NCBI GenBank assembly: GCA_023819505.1
Contig: JAMWCN010000003.1
Coordinates: forward strand, 1 to 32,459
Length of the DNA: 32,459 nt
Direction of reading: 5' to 3'
From: Candidatus Omnitrophota bacterium
GTDB lineage: Bacteria; Omnitrophota; Gorgyraeia; Gygaellales; JAMWCP01
The position numbers were made by a program, and so were the translations under genes. Below are positions 9,488-18,504 of this stretch, one piece after another. The notes beneath the pieces are model-generated. The model was not told the DNA's origin and ran no database searches. It worked only from the letters and a program-made list of their open reading frames with translations. Within the stretch, counting starts at the first letter, position 1; each line of letters opens with the position of its first letter.

Positions 9488-10576
9488 CTATCTAATCTTT
9501 AAGGTAACAATAGTCAGTAACGCTAAAAGGCTGGCTAATATCCAAAAACGCACCACTACCTTTGACTCCTCCCAACCGAGAAATTGAAAGTGGTGATGTA
9601 ATGGAGCGATCTTAAATATACGCTTTTTCTTCCACTTAAAGAAACCTATCTGTAGGATAACTGAGATTGCTTCCAGAACAAAAATTCCACCTACGATTAT
9701 TAGAAGGAATTCTTTTTTTATAAAGACTGCAACCGCTCCCAACGCTCCTCCTAAACTCAAAGCTCCCACATCCCCCATAAATACAGAAGCAGGATAACAG
9801 TTAAACCATAAAAAACCTAATCCCGCTCCTAATATAGAAGCACAAAAAACAGTCAACTCACCGCTATCTCTTACATAAGGTATAAAAAGATAATGGCTAA
9901 ATTTTATATTTCCTATAATATAACTTAAGATACTATAAGCAAGCGCCACCATAATCACGATCCCTATCGCCAAACCATCTAAACCATCGGTAAGATTTAC
10001 TGCATTAGAACTTCCTGTAATTACTAGAATAACAAAGAGGATATAAAAAGGACCCAGATCTATAATTATATCTTTAAAGAAGGGGATATCGCGCTGAGTA
10101 ACATTTGGAACATTATATAATAGAACTATTCCTACAATCAAACCTAAGATTATCTGGGCAGTTAACTTATAAGTAGCAAGCAGACCTTTAGAACTCTTTT
10201 TTTTAAATTTAAGATAATCGTCAATAAAACCTACAACTCCCAACCACAGACAGACAAATAAGGCTAAAATGACATAACAGTTATCTAACCTTGCCCAAAG
10301 TAAGGTAGAGATAAGTATTGCCAGAATGATCATTATTCCACCCATAGTAGGAATCCCTTCTTTGTGCTGATGGAGACTGTAGAGTTGTTGACTCTCCTTC
10401 TTCCTAATAATCTCTCCTATTCCATGTTGACGAAGCATATCTATTATCTTTGGTCCTATAATGATACAGAATATAAATGCAGTCATTGCTGACATTGCAG
10501 AACGAAAAGTGATATATTTAAAGATATTAAAACCAAAAAATATTTCTCTTAAAGGATAAAGTAGATGGTAGAGCAT
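9488..10576 (-). CDS. mraY: Phospho-N-acetylmuramoyl-pentapeptide-transferase
   Basis: HKEGIPTMGGIMI, GFIDDYLK, NLTDGLDGLA, FMGDVGALSLGGALG, PLHHHFQFLGWEESKVVVRFWI; MraY signatures. Confidence 0.97.
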   Translation of the reverse strand: MLYHLLYPLREIFFGFNIFKYITFRSAMSAMTAFIFCIIIGPKIIDMLRQHGIGEIIRKKESQQLYSLHQHKEGIPTMGGIMIILAILISTLLWARLDNCYVILALFVCLWLGVVGFIDDYLKFKKKSSKGLLATYKLTAQIILGLIVGIVLLYNVPNVTQRDIPFFKDIIIDLGPFYILFVILVITGSSNAVNLTDGLDGLAIGIVIMVALAYSILSYIIGNIKFSHYLFIPYVRDSGELTVFCASILGAGLGFLWFNCYPASVFMGDVGALSLGGALGAVAVFIKKEFLLIIVGGIFVLEAISVILQIGFFKWKKKRIFKIAPLHHHFQFLGWEESKVVVRFWILASLLALLTIVTLKIR

Positions 10577-10588
10577 AAAATTAAATTT

Positions 10589-11935
10589 TTATTCTAATAT
10601 CTTTTCCAACTGCATGAGGCGTGAGCCTTTTAGAAGTACAACATCATCTCTTTTAGGTTTAATTTTATTAAAGAGAATATCCTTTGCTTCTAAAGAGGAA
10701 TCACACATAAAAACTGTATCTGTTCTCTTTATTTTTTTCTTAAATACTTCTGCAGAAATACCAGCCCTTTTTCCTACACTTATCATTATATCACATATTT
10801 TAGAAATCTGTAATCCTGCTTGGAGATGAAAATCTGTTTCTGTTTTGCCCAATTCTAACATATCAGCTAAAACGATTATTTTTCTACCATCTCTTTTTAT
10901 CATCTTTAGCGCTTTCAAAGCCTCTTTAAGAGATGAGGGATTAGCATTATAGGTATCATCTATAAAGAGAATGCCATTTATTATCTTTATCTGTAGTCGG
11001 GAATGAGGGAATTTAAATTTCTTCAATCGATTTACTATCTCATTATAACTCATACCGAATAGACGTGCTACAGCAACAGAAGCTAAGGCATTATAAACAT
11101 TAAAAATACCCAAAGTCCTTAAAAAAAATTTTTGTTTGTTAATTTCAAAAGTTAAAAGATCTTTAATTATTTTAACTTCCTCAGCCCTAAAATCGCATCT
11201 TCTCTTCAGCCCAAAACTTATTAAAAATTTACCCTTGGTAGTCTTTAGAGCATAATTTAAAAATTGATCATCAGAATTAAGTATCCCTATATTAGGAAAA
11301 GACAGGTTATTTATCAAAGAGTATTTTTCCCTATATACACCTCTAAGATTTTTAAAAAATTCCAAATGACTTGGTCCGATGTTAAGAATTATACCAATAT
11401 TAGCAGAAGCAATTTTACTTAAATAATCTATCTCTCCGAAATGGTTTGTTCCTAATTCTACCACTGCCATTTGATAACTCTTATCCAATTTTAAAAGAGT
11501 TAAGGGAAGTCCAATCTGGTTATTCTGGGTTCCTTGGTTCTTTAGAACTTTAAATTTTTTACTTAAGATAAAAAAAAGCATCTCTTTTGCGGTGGTTTTA
11601 CCATTAGAACCGGTAATAGCTATCACAGGGATAGAGAATCTTCTCCTATGAAATCTGGCAATATCTCCTAAAGCCTCTATTGTATCTCTAACTAAAATGA
11701 TAGGGATGGGGTAATTTTTCTTTGGTTTTTTTGAAACTATGATTAATCTTGCTTTCTTATTTATTGCTTCTTCTATAAAATCATGGCCATCAAAACATCT
11801 TCCTTTAATAGCAACAAAAGCCTCACCTTCTTTTATAGTACGGGAATCTATAGAGATACCCTTTATTTCTAAATCAGAATTAAAATTATAGGGTTCACCT
11901 TTAGTTATTTCTATTATCTGGGTTAACTTAAACAT
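10589..11935 (-). CDS. murF: UDP-MurNAc-tripeptide--D-alanyl-D-alanine ligase
   Basis: SIDSRTIKEGEAFVAIKGRCFDGHDFI, ITGSNGKTTAKEML, VELGTNHFGEIDYLS, IDDTYNANPSSLKEAL. Confidence 0.96.
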   Translation of the reverse strand: MFKLTQIIEITKGEPYNFNSDLEIKGISIDSRTIKEGEAFVAIKGRCFDGHDFIEEAINKKARLIIVSKKPKKNYPIPIILVRDTIEALGDIARFHRRRFSIPVIAITGSNGKTTAKEMLFFILSKKFKVLKNQGTQNNQIGLPLTLLKLDKSYQMAVVELGTNHFGEIDYLSKIASANIGIILNIGPSHLEFFKNLRGVYREKYSLINNLSFPNIGILNSDDQFLNYALKTTKGKFLISFGLKRRCDFRAEEVKIIKDLLTFEINKQKFFLRTLGIFNVYNALASVAVARLFGMSYNEIVNRLKKFKFPHSRLQIKIINGILFIDDTYNANPSSLKEALKALKMIKRDGRKIIVLADMLELGKTETDFHLQAGLQISKICDIMISVGKRAGISAEVFKKKIKRTDTVFMCDSSLEAKDILFNKIKPKRDDVVLLKGSRLMQLEKILE

Positions 11936-13388
11936 TATCGCTCTTAAAATATTCTTGAACTACCTTACAATCATTAAAGAAAAACTTTTTATCTTTTATG
12001 ATCTGATAATTTTCATGACCTTTGCCTGCAATTAAAACCACATCATCTCTCTTCGCTGAAGAGAGAGCGTAAAATATGGCTTCCTTGCGATCTATTATCA
12101 TTTTATAATTTTTTTTCTTTATACCTCTTAAGATATCTTTTGCTATCTTTAAGGGATCTTCTGAACGAGGGTTATCAGATGTAATAATACTTAAATCTGC
12201 CAGTTCCGTAGCGATTCTACCCATCTGTGGTCTCTTACCTCGATCACGATCTCCTCCACAACCAAAGACCAAAATTATCCTTTTTTTAAATATCCCTTTT
12301 AAAGTCAAAAGCACTTCTTTTAAGGCAGAAGGGGTGTGAGCATAGTCAACGAATACATGGTAATCTAGAGGAACTTTTACTTTTTGAAGTCTTCCTGAAG
12401 GGGGATTAAATTCTACCATTGCTTCTCTGATGGAATTTAGATTTAGACCTTCACTAAAAGCGAAGCAAATCCCTGCTAATATATTGTAGAGATTGTATCT
12501 TCCAATAAGAGGACTAAAAAAATCAAATCTTCCTTGGGAAGACTTAACAGTAAATAAGCTACCCTGAGGTCTTAATTTAATCTTATAAGCAAAAAAATCT
12601 GCTTTTTTATTTAAACCGTAGCTGATGATTTTGGCTTTAGTTAATTTAAGAAGCTTCTTTCCGTAAGGATCATCATAATTTATAATGGCGAAATCTTCTC
12701 TATTTAACTTAAGGAAAAGTTTTGCTTTGGAAGAAAAATAATTCTCTATTCTCTTATGGTAATCTAAGTGATCTCTACTTAAATTAGTAAATATAGCGTA
12801 AGAAAAATGTAGACCCGCTACTCTATCTTGAGAAAGAGCATGCGATGAAACTTCCATCACTGCATAATTTATCCCTTCCTTCACAGCTTCAGAGAATAGA
12901 TTATAAGTATCTTCTATTGAAGGAGTGGTATTTAAGGAAGGAAAATATTTATCTTTAAAATGGTAATCTATCGTTCCAATCACTAACGGGGCTTTGCCAT
13001 TTCTTTTTAAGATATTTTCAATAAAATAAGCGGTGGTAGTTTTGCCATTTGTTCCCGTAATACCGATAAGCTTGATCTTTTGGGAGATAGCTTTAAATAG
13101 TATCGAAGAAAGTTCAGAGAGCGTTTTCCTTGTGTTTTTTACTATAATACAGCTTGCACCAGATATATCTTTAGTTTTAGGCATGCGATAGGAAACAACT
13201 ACCTTTGCTCCCCTCTTTATTGCTTCGGGTATAAACCTAAATCCATCATCTTTAAATCCTTTTATTGCGACAAATATAAAATCTTTTTTTACTTTACGGG
13301 AATCACAGGTTATTCCTTTTATATCTATATCTTTAAAATTGATTATACGAGAGGGTCTAATGGTTTTTATTAACTCGGTCAATCTCAT
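11928..13388 (-). CDS. murE: UDP-MurNAc-L-Ala-D-Glu--meso-DAP ligase
   Basis: ITGTNGKTTTAYFIE, MEVSSHALSQDRV, FVDYAHTPSALKEVL, VFGCGGDRDRGKRP, SDNPRSEDP (DNPR meso-DAP motif), AGKGHENYQ. Confidence 0.96.
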   Translation of the reverse strand: MRLTELIKTIRPSRIINFKDIDIKGITCDSRKVKKDFIFVAIKGFKDDGFRFIPEAIKRGAKVVVSYRMPKTKDISGASCIIVKNTRKTLSELSSILFKAISQKIKLIGITGTNGKTTTAYFIENILKRNGKAPLVIGTIDYHFKDKYFPSLNTTPSIEDTYNLFSEAVKEGINYAVMEVSSHALSQDRVAGLHFSYAIFTNLSRDHLDYHKRIENYFSSKAKLFLKLNREDFAIINYDDPYGKKLLKLTKAKIISYGLNKKADFFAYKIKLRPQGSLFTVKSSQGRFDFFSPLIGRYNLYNILAGICFAFSEGLNLNSIREAMVEFNPPSGRLQKVKVPLDYHVFVDYAHTPSALKEVLLTLKGIFKKRIILVFGCGGDRDRGKRPQMGRIATELADLSIITSDNPRSEDPLKIAKDILRGIKKKNYKMIIDRKEAIFYALSSAKRDDVVLIAGKGHENYQIIKDKKFFFNDCKVVQEYFKSDNV

Positions 13389-15084
13389 TTTCTTTAAGGG
13401 CGACTAATTTCTCAGATGTTATCTGAAGATACTTTAATATATCTGAAGCTACCCTTTTAAATACAGGAGCACAAACTACCCCTCCAAAATAGTAAGGATA
13501 AGGTTCATCTATGACAATACATATAGCGATTACAGGATTATCTGCAGGAACAAAACCAATAAAAGAAGCAACAAAACGATCATGAACGTATCTACCATCA
13601 CTGCCAATTTTTTGAGCTGTGCCGGTTTTGCCAGCTACTTTAAAACCTTCAATTTTAGCTAACTTTCCTGTACCATTTTCTACTACCCCTACCAATATAT
13701 CTTTTAAACGTCTACTGGTTTCTTCAGATATTACCCTTCTAATTATTTGTGGAGAGAACTCTTTGATTTTCTCTCCATCTCTATTTCTTACCTCTTTTAA
13801 AATAAATGGCTTCATGAGTAGCCCTCCATTAGCTATTACCGAGATAGCACTTACTAACTGTAAAGCAGTTACCCCTACTTCATGACCGATAGGTACCGCT
13901 CCGATAGATGTCTTTGACCAAAACTTAGGGCTTTTAATTGTTCCAGCGATCTCTCCGGGTAAATCTATTCCTAAACAGCTCCCAAAACCAAAAGATTTTA
14001 CATAACGGTAGATAATATCTGGACCTAAGATTTGAGCTAATTTAGTAGTACCGATATTACTTGACTGTTCAATTACTTCTTTAAAGGTAAGCCATCCATG
14101 TGGCCGATGATCATGAAGGATATGATTACCTACACGATAACTTCCATTTTCACAGAAGAAGCGATCATCTTCTTTTACCTTTCCTTCCTCTAAAATAGCG
14201 GCAGCAGTAACTATCTTAAAAGAAGAACCAGGCTCAAACATATCAGTAATTGCGATATTTTTTCTCACTTCAACATCTGTATAATTGGCACGATTTAAAT
14301 CAAAAGTAGGTCTATTCGCCAAAGCCAATATCTCTCCTGTAAATGGATTTATCACTATAATCATAGCATGTTTTGCCCTAAATACCTTGAATACTTTATC
14401 GAGTTCCCGTTCAGCGATATATTGGATCGTTTCATCGATTGTCAATACCAAATCACTTCCATCTATGGGAGGAGTTATCTTCTCAATCAATTCTAGCTTA
14501 TTACCTTTTGCATCTCTTAAAAACAATGCTAGGCCAGCTTTACCTTTAAGATAATTATCATAGAAAAGCTCTATCCCCTCTAAACCCACATTATCTAAAC
14601 CTGCAAAACCAAGGAGGTGACTAGCAAGATAACCGTTAGGATATGCACGCTTACTCTCTTTTATAAAACCTAAGCCATCTATTTTTAAAGCTTTTATCTG
14701 CTCTACCTGAGAAGGAACCAGTTTTCTTGCAATCCATACAAATGCTTTATTTCTAAAAAGTCTTTCTCTTAAATAAGAATGGTCTAATTTAAGGATTAAA
14801 GAAAGTTTCTTTATAACAGTTTCTTTATCTTTTATCTCTACAGGTACAGCATAGAGAGATTCTGCAGGCAAATTTACTGCTAATGGATGCATCCGACGAT
14901 CACAGATATCTCCTCTGCGAGGTTCTAATTTTATATAGAGATAGTGTTGCTTCCGGGCAAGACTGCTTAGGAAGGAGAAATTAAAAATTTGAATATATAA
15001 GAGCTTACCTATAATAAATAAGAAAAGTATAAAAAAACAAAAAAATATTCCTTCAAAACGGTTTCTACAGTATCTTAAATACAC
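13357..15084 (-). CDS. ftsI: Penicillin-binding protein / peptidoglycan transpeptidase FtsI (PBP2B/PBP3-like), no PASTA domain apparent
   Basis: N-terminal TM; EPRRGDICDRRMHPLA; EPGSSFKIV (SxxK), SSNIG (SxN), KTGTAQK (KTG). Confidence 0.94.
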   Translation of the reverse strand: MYLRYCRNRFEGIFFCFFILFLFIIGKLLYIQIFNFSFLSSLARKQHYLYIKLEPRRGDICDRRMHPLAVNLPAESLYAVPVEIKDKETVIKKLSLILKLDHSYLRERLFRNKAFVWIARKLVPSQVEQIKALKIDGLGFIKESKRAYPNGYLASHLLGFAGLDNVGLEGIELFYDNYLKGKAGLALFLRDAKGNKLELIEKITPPIDGSDLVLTIDETIQYIAERELDKVFKVFRAKHAMIIVINPFTGEILALANRPTFDLNRANYTDVEVRKNIAITDMFEPGSSFKIVTAAAILEEGKVKEDDRFFCENGSYRVGNHILHDHRPHGWLTFKEVIEQSSNIGTTKLAQILGPDIIYRYVKSFGFGSCLGIDLPGEIAGTIKSPKFWSKTSIGAVPIGHEVGVTALQLVSAISVIANGGLLMKPFILKEVRNRDGEKIKEFSPQIIRRVISEETSRRLKDILVGVVENGTGKLAKIEGFKVAGKTGTAQKIGSDGRYVHDRFVASFIGFVPADNPVIAICIVIDEPYPYYFGGVVCAPVFKRVASDILKYLQITSEKLVALKENEIDRVNKNH

Positions 15085-15096
15085 AATTTATTATTT

Positions 15097-15465
15097 TTAA
15101 GGATTTATGGGTTTGGCTTCTGCCTGTTTTGTAATTAAATTGATAAAACGAGAAAAAATATTCTGTTTATTCTCTTTTAATTCATTTGAAGTTACATTTA
15201 AAGAAAGAGCTTTTAATGAACGTGTATTTGAAGCGATCTCAAAATTATTAAATTTATTAGAAAGTTTTTTTTCTATGTAAGGTAAAGATGAAAATACTGC
15301 CAGATTGTAACGCAAGAGATTATTATTATCAATAAGTTTATCTAAAAGGGCAGCTTTTTTTTCATTATTATAAGCAAGATAAAATATTTTAATCTGTTGA
15401 TGAGTATAAATTAAAGCTAAAAGAGTTATAAAGAAGCATAAAGTTAAAAATCTAAAAAGCCTCAA
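15097..15465 (-). CDS. ftsL: FtsL-like small single-TM division protein
   Basis: Short bitopic protein, N-terminal TM (LFRFLTLCFFITLLALIYTHQQIKIFYL), located between rsmH and ftsI; mostly positional evidence. Confidence 0.65.
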   Translation of the reverse strand: MRLFRFLTLCFFITLLALIYTHQQIKIFYLAYNNEKKAALLDKLIDNNNLLRYNLAVFSSLPYIEKKLSNKFNNFEIASNTRSLKALSLNVTSNELKENKQNIFSRFINLITKQAEAKPINP

Positions 15466-15471
15466 AAATCA

Positions 15472-16368
15472 TCAGCTCCTTTCTGCCACTCTCATCTTAG
15501 CGCTTCTACAGGAAGGATTCTCTTTAATTTCTAAAGAAGTTGGTCTAAGTGGTTTTTTAGTAATTATCTTTAAATCAGAACTGAGCTTACGAAAAGAATG
15601 CTTCACGATTCGATCTTCTAAAGAATGGAATGAAATTACTACAAATCTTGCCTTTCTGTTTAAAAGTCCCACTGCTTTAAAAATCGCTTCCTCTAAAGCT
15701 TCTAATTCTCGGTTAACTGCGATACGTAATGCTTGAAATGTCCGTGTAGCAGGATGGATGCGACTGTACTTATAAGGAACAGCTTTCTTTACAAGCTCAG
15801 CTAATTCTAAAGTTGTACTGATATGCTTTTTCTTCCTTTCCTCTACTAAATAACGAGCGATGCGATTATGCCAACGCTCCTGACCAAATGTCCAGAGGAG
15901 ATTCGATATCTCATCCTCATTAAGATTATTTACTAAATCATAAGCAGATATAAAAGTATTTCTATCCATGCGCATATCTAAGGGACCATTATGTTGAAAA
16001 CTGAAACCTCTTTCAGGATTTTGCAACTGATAGCTGGAGACACCTAAATCAAAAAGGATACCATCTATGTGAGGTAAGTTAAGATCTTTAATTAACTCAT
16101 CTATATTTCTGAAATCACCATAGATAAGTTCAAAATTTCTTTGGAATTCCTCTAATCTCTTAGCACAGATTTCTAATACTTCCTTATCCTTATCTATACC
16201 GATAAGTTTTCCTCCTGGTAAAATTTTTTTCAATATATAAAATGCATGTCCTCCTGTGCCAACGGTAGCATCTATAATTATTTTTCCTGGACTAAGATTT
16301 AAATAATCTATTACTTCTTTATACATTACTGGAATATGAAAAAATCTCTTTTCATCAGTCAAAATCAT
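15472..16368 (-). CDS. rsmH: 16S rRNA (cytosine1402-N4)-methyltransferase
   Basis: HIPVMYKEVIDYLN, DATVGTGGHAFYIL, GILFDLGVSSYQLQNPERGFSFQHNGPLDMRMD, THPATRTFQALRIAVNRELEAL pattern, VVISFHSLEDRIVK. Confidence 0.97.
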   Translation of the reverse strand: MILTDEKRFFHIPVMYKEVIDYLNLSPGKIIIDATVGTGGHAFYILKKILPGGKLIGIDKDKEVLEICAKRLEEFQRNFELIYGDFRNIDELIKDLNLPHIDGILFDLGVSSYQLQNPERGFSFQHNGPLDMRMDRNTFISAYDLVNNLNEDEISNLLWTFGQERWHNRIARYLVEERKKKHISTTLELAELVKKAVPYKYSRIHPATRTFQALRIAVNRELEALEEAIFKAVGLLNRKARFVVISFHSLEDRIVKHSFRKLSSDLKIITKKPLRPTSLEIKENPSCRSAKMRVAERS

Positions 16369-16802
16369 ATCTCCATTACTTTCTCGGAGATTTCCTCAAA
16401 TGATTTACGCCAATTGTTATAGAACTCATACCACTTATCCTTTGCCCATATTTCAATACGGTTAGATACCCCGACAATAACCACTTCTTTTTTTATCTGA
16501 GCAAATTCTTTTAGATAATTGGGTATAAGGATCCTGCCTTGCTTATCTGGAATAATTTCTTGAGCACCTGAAAAATATAATCGGTTAAATGTGCGTGCTT
16601 GTTGTTTTGTAAAAGATAAGTTTTTAAACTTCTGTTCCTGGGATTTCCATTCATCTTCAGGGAAAAGGAATAAGCAGTTATCCAATCCTCGGGTAATAAA
16701 AAACCTTTCAATAAAATTTTGTTTAGCTACCTCTCTAAATTTAGCAGGTAAAATAATCCTTCCTTTACGATCTATAGTATGTTCGTATTCACCATAGAAC
16801 AT
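16365..16802 (-). CDS. mraZ: Transcriptional regulator MraZ
   Basis: Two SpoVT/AbrB-type DxxGR motifs: DRKGRIILPAKFRE and DKQGRILIPNYLKE; first gene of dcw cluster. Confidence 0.95.
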   Translation of the reverse strand: MFYGEYEHTIDRKGRIILPAKFREVAKQNFIERFFITRGLDNCLFLFPEDEWKSQEQKFKNLSFTKQQARTFNRLYFSGAQEIIPDKQGRILIPNYLKEFAQIKKEVVIVGVSNRIEIWAKDKWYEFYNNWRKSFEEISEKVMEI

Positions 16803-16806
16803 TTTA

Positions 16807-16831
16807 CCACTTTACTCCACTTTTAACCACT
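16807..16831 (-). promoter_or_regulatory. Putative MraZ operator: three AGTGG boxes at exact 10-nt period in the mraZ leader
   Basis: CCACT on + strand at 16807-16811, 16817-16821 and 16827-16831 (AGTGGTTAAA-AGTGGAGTAA-AGTGGTAAAATG on minus strand). Confidence 0.75.
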
Positions 16832-16841
16832 CAATGTGAAA

Positions 16842-16869
16842 AGTATAAGAAAAAAAATATTTTTGTCAA
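16842..16869 (-). promoter_or_regulatory. Sigma70-type promoter upstream of mraZ: TTGACA (16864-16869), 16-nt spacer, TATACT (16842-16847)
   Basis: Reverse complement CTTGACA-AAAATATTTTTTTTCT-TATACT-TTTCACATTG. Confidence 0.65.
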
Positions 16870-16928
16870 GATAAAAATTTAATTAATTTATTAAAATACA
16901 ATAAATAGTAGGGATTTAAAATAAAATA

Positions 16929-17870
16929 TCAAATATATTGTGTTTTATTAAGGTGGGAAGTTTTGAAAAAATTTTTGGCTTTTTCTATATCTTTGTTTAT
17001 CTGCCGAATTAATTCTTTGGTAGAAAAAAACCTCTTCTGAGGGCGTAATTTTTTAATAAATTCCACCTCTAAATATCTATCGTAAATGTTTTTTTTAAAA
17101 TTAAAGATATGTATTTCTATTGAGGTGGGTTTGGTATCTTTAGTTTTTTTAAATGTTGGCCTATTGCCAATATAACAGAGACCTTTAAAAATTTTATTCT
17201 CAAACCTTATCCTTACTATATAAACTCCATAAGGAGGAATGATCTCATTATTTATAGAAAGATTGGCAGTAGGAAAACCTAAATCTGTAGCTATTTTTCT
17301 ACCTCTTATTACTCTGCCCAAAATACTGTAGGGACGAGCTAAAAGAGAAAACAGTTCATTCAATTTACCTTTAAGGATAAGTCTACGGATGATGGTAGTA
17401 CTAATAAAGGAATCTTTAAATTTTACCGTTGGAATTATCTTTAATTTAAAACCATACTTTAAAGAAAGTTCTTTTAAAAAAAAGATATCTGCCTGCGCAC
17501 CTTTCCCAAAACGGAAATTTTCTCCTACGATAAGATACTTTAAATTAAATTTTTTAGAAAGGAGCTCTATAAATTTTTCAGCAGATAGATTTGCTAAAGA
17601 ACGGTTGAATCTAAATATTATACAGAAATCGACATTTTGCCTTTCTAATAGTATTAAACGATGCTTTAAAGACATAACCAAAGGTTCATTCTGAGGATGG
17701 GGCCAGAATGTAATAACTACACTTTCGCCTCTTATAAGGGAAGCTACCTCTGTGGTTTTTTTTATTAAATATTGATGTCCCCGATGAAGACTATCGAATA
17801 CGCCTACAGTAATTACTCCTTTTTTTATTAGTTTAGATAAAATCTTTTGGGGGTAATATATGACTTTCAT
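16929..17870 (-). CDS. ribF: Bifunctional riboflavin kinase/FAD synthetase
   Basis: ITVGVFDSLHRGHQYLI, VGENFRFGKGA, GRVIRGRKIATDLGFPTANL; RibF motifs. Confidence 0.94.
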   Translation of the reverse strand: MKVIYYPQKILSKLIKKGVITVGVFDSLHRGHQYLIKKTTEVASLIRGESVVITFWPHPQNEPLVMSLKHRLILLERQNVDFCIIFRFNRSLANLSAEKFIELLSKKFNLKYLIVGENFRFGKGAQADIFFLKELSLKYGFKLKIIPTVKFKDSFISTTIIRRLILKGKLNELFSLLARPYSILGRVIRGRKIATDLGFPTANLSINNEIIPPYGVYIVRIRFENKIFKGLCYIGNRPTFKKTKDTKPTSIEIHIFNFKKNIYDRYLEVEFIKKLRPQKRFFSTKELIRQINKDIEKAKNFFKTSHLNKTQYI

Positions 17871-18504
17871 TTACATCCTTTAAATCTATTGCTTCTTTAA
17901 TACTGTAAGGTCCCACACTTATCCTTTCTATCTCTGAAACATATCCTCCACAGTTAAGTCTCTGAGCTATATCGGTAGCAAGCTTTCTTATATATGTACC
18001 TGTGGAACAGCGCACATAAAATTTTATCTCTTTAGGCTTTAACTCTAAAAGTTTAAGTTCTTTTATTATAACTTTACGTGGCTGAAGCTTTATCTCTATC
18101 CCTTTACGGGCAAGTTGGTAAAGACGTTTTCCTTTATATTTTAATGCGGATATCATCGGAGGAACCTGTTCAATAATTCCTGTAAATTCTTTAAAAATCT
18201 CCTCTACCTTCTCTTGACTAATTTCAGGCACATCTGTTTCCTTTATAACCTTTCCTAAAGCATCACCGCTATCAGTAACTTTACCCAAACTTAAAGTAGC
18301 GATATACTCCTTATCGTACGAAAGGAATCTCCTAAAAAATTTAGTTATCTTTCCTACCAGTAGTACCAAAACTCCGCTCGCTAGGGGGTCTAATGTTCCG
18401 CTATGACCAATTTTTTTAATCCTTAGTACCTTCCTTACATAATCTACTACATCATGGGAAGTCATACCTTTTGGTTTATTTATAATAATTATACCGTCTT
18501 TCAT
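17833..18504 (-). CDS. truB: tRNA pseudouridine(55) synthase
   Basis: GIIIINKPKGMTSHDVVDYVRK, KIGHSGTLDPLASGVLVLLVGK, CSTGTYIRKLATDI. Confidence 0.96.
   Translation of the reverse strand: MKDGIIIINKPKGMTSHDVVDYVRKVLRIKKIGHSGTLDPLASGVLVLLVGKITKFFRRFLSYDKEYIATLSLGKVTDSGDALGKVIKETDVPEISQEKVEEIFKEFTGIIEQVPPMISALKYKGKRLYQLARKGIEIKLQPRKVIIKELKLLELKPKEIKFYVRCSTGTYIRKLATDIAQRLNCGGYVSEIERISVGPYSIKEAIDLKDVNESHILPPKDFI

Noticed and set aside
16511-16711. 66-aa minus-strand ORF overlapping mraZ
   Set aside because: Alternate frame of mraZ, which has both DxxGR motifs; no independent support.
16870-16928. AT-only inverted repeat (TTTAAT-AAATTA-ATTAAA-TTTTT, minus strand) between ribF and mraZ as a terminator
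   Set aside because: No GC pairs in the stem; likely compositional in this AT-rich spacer.
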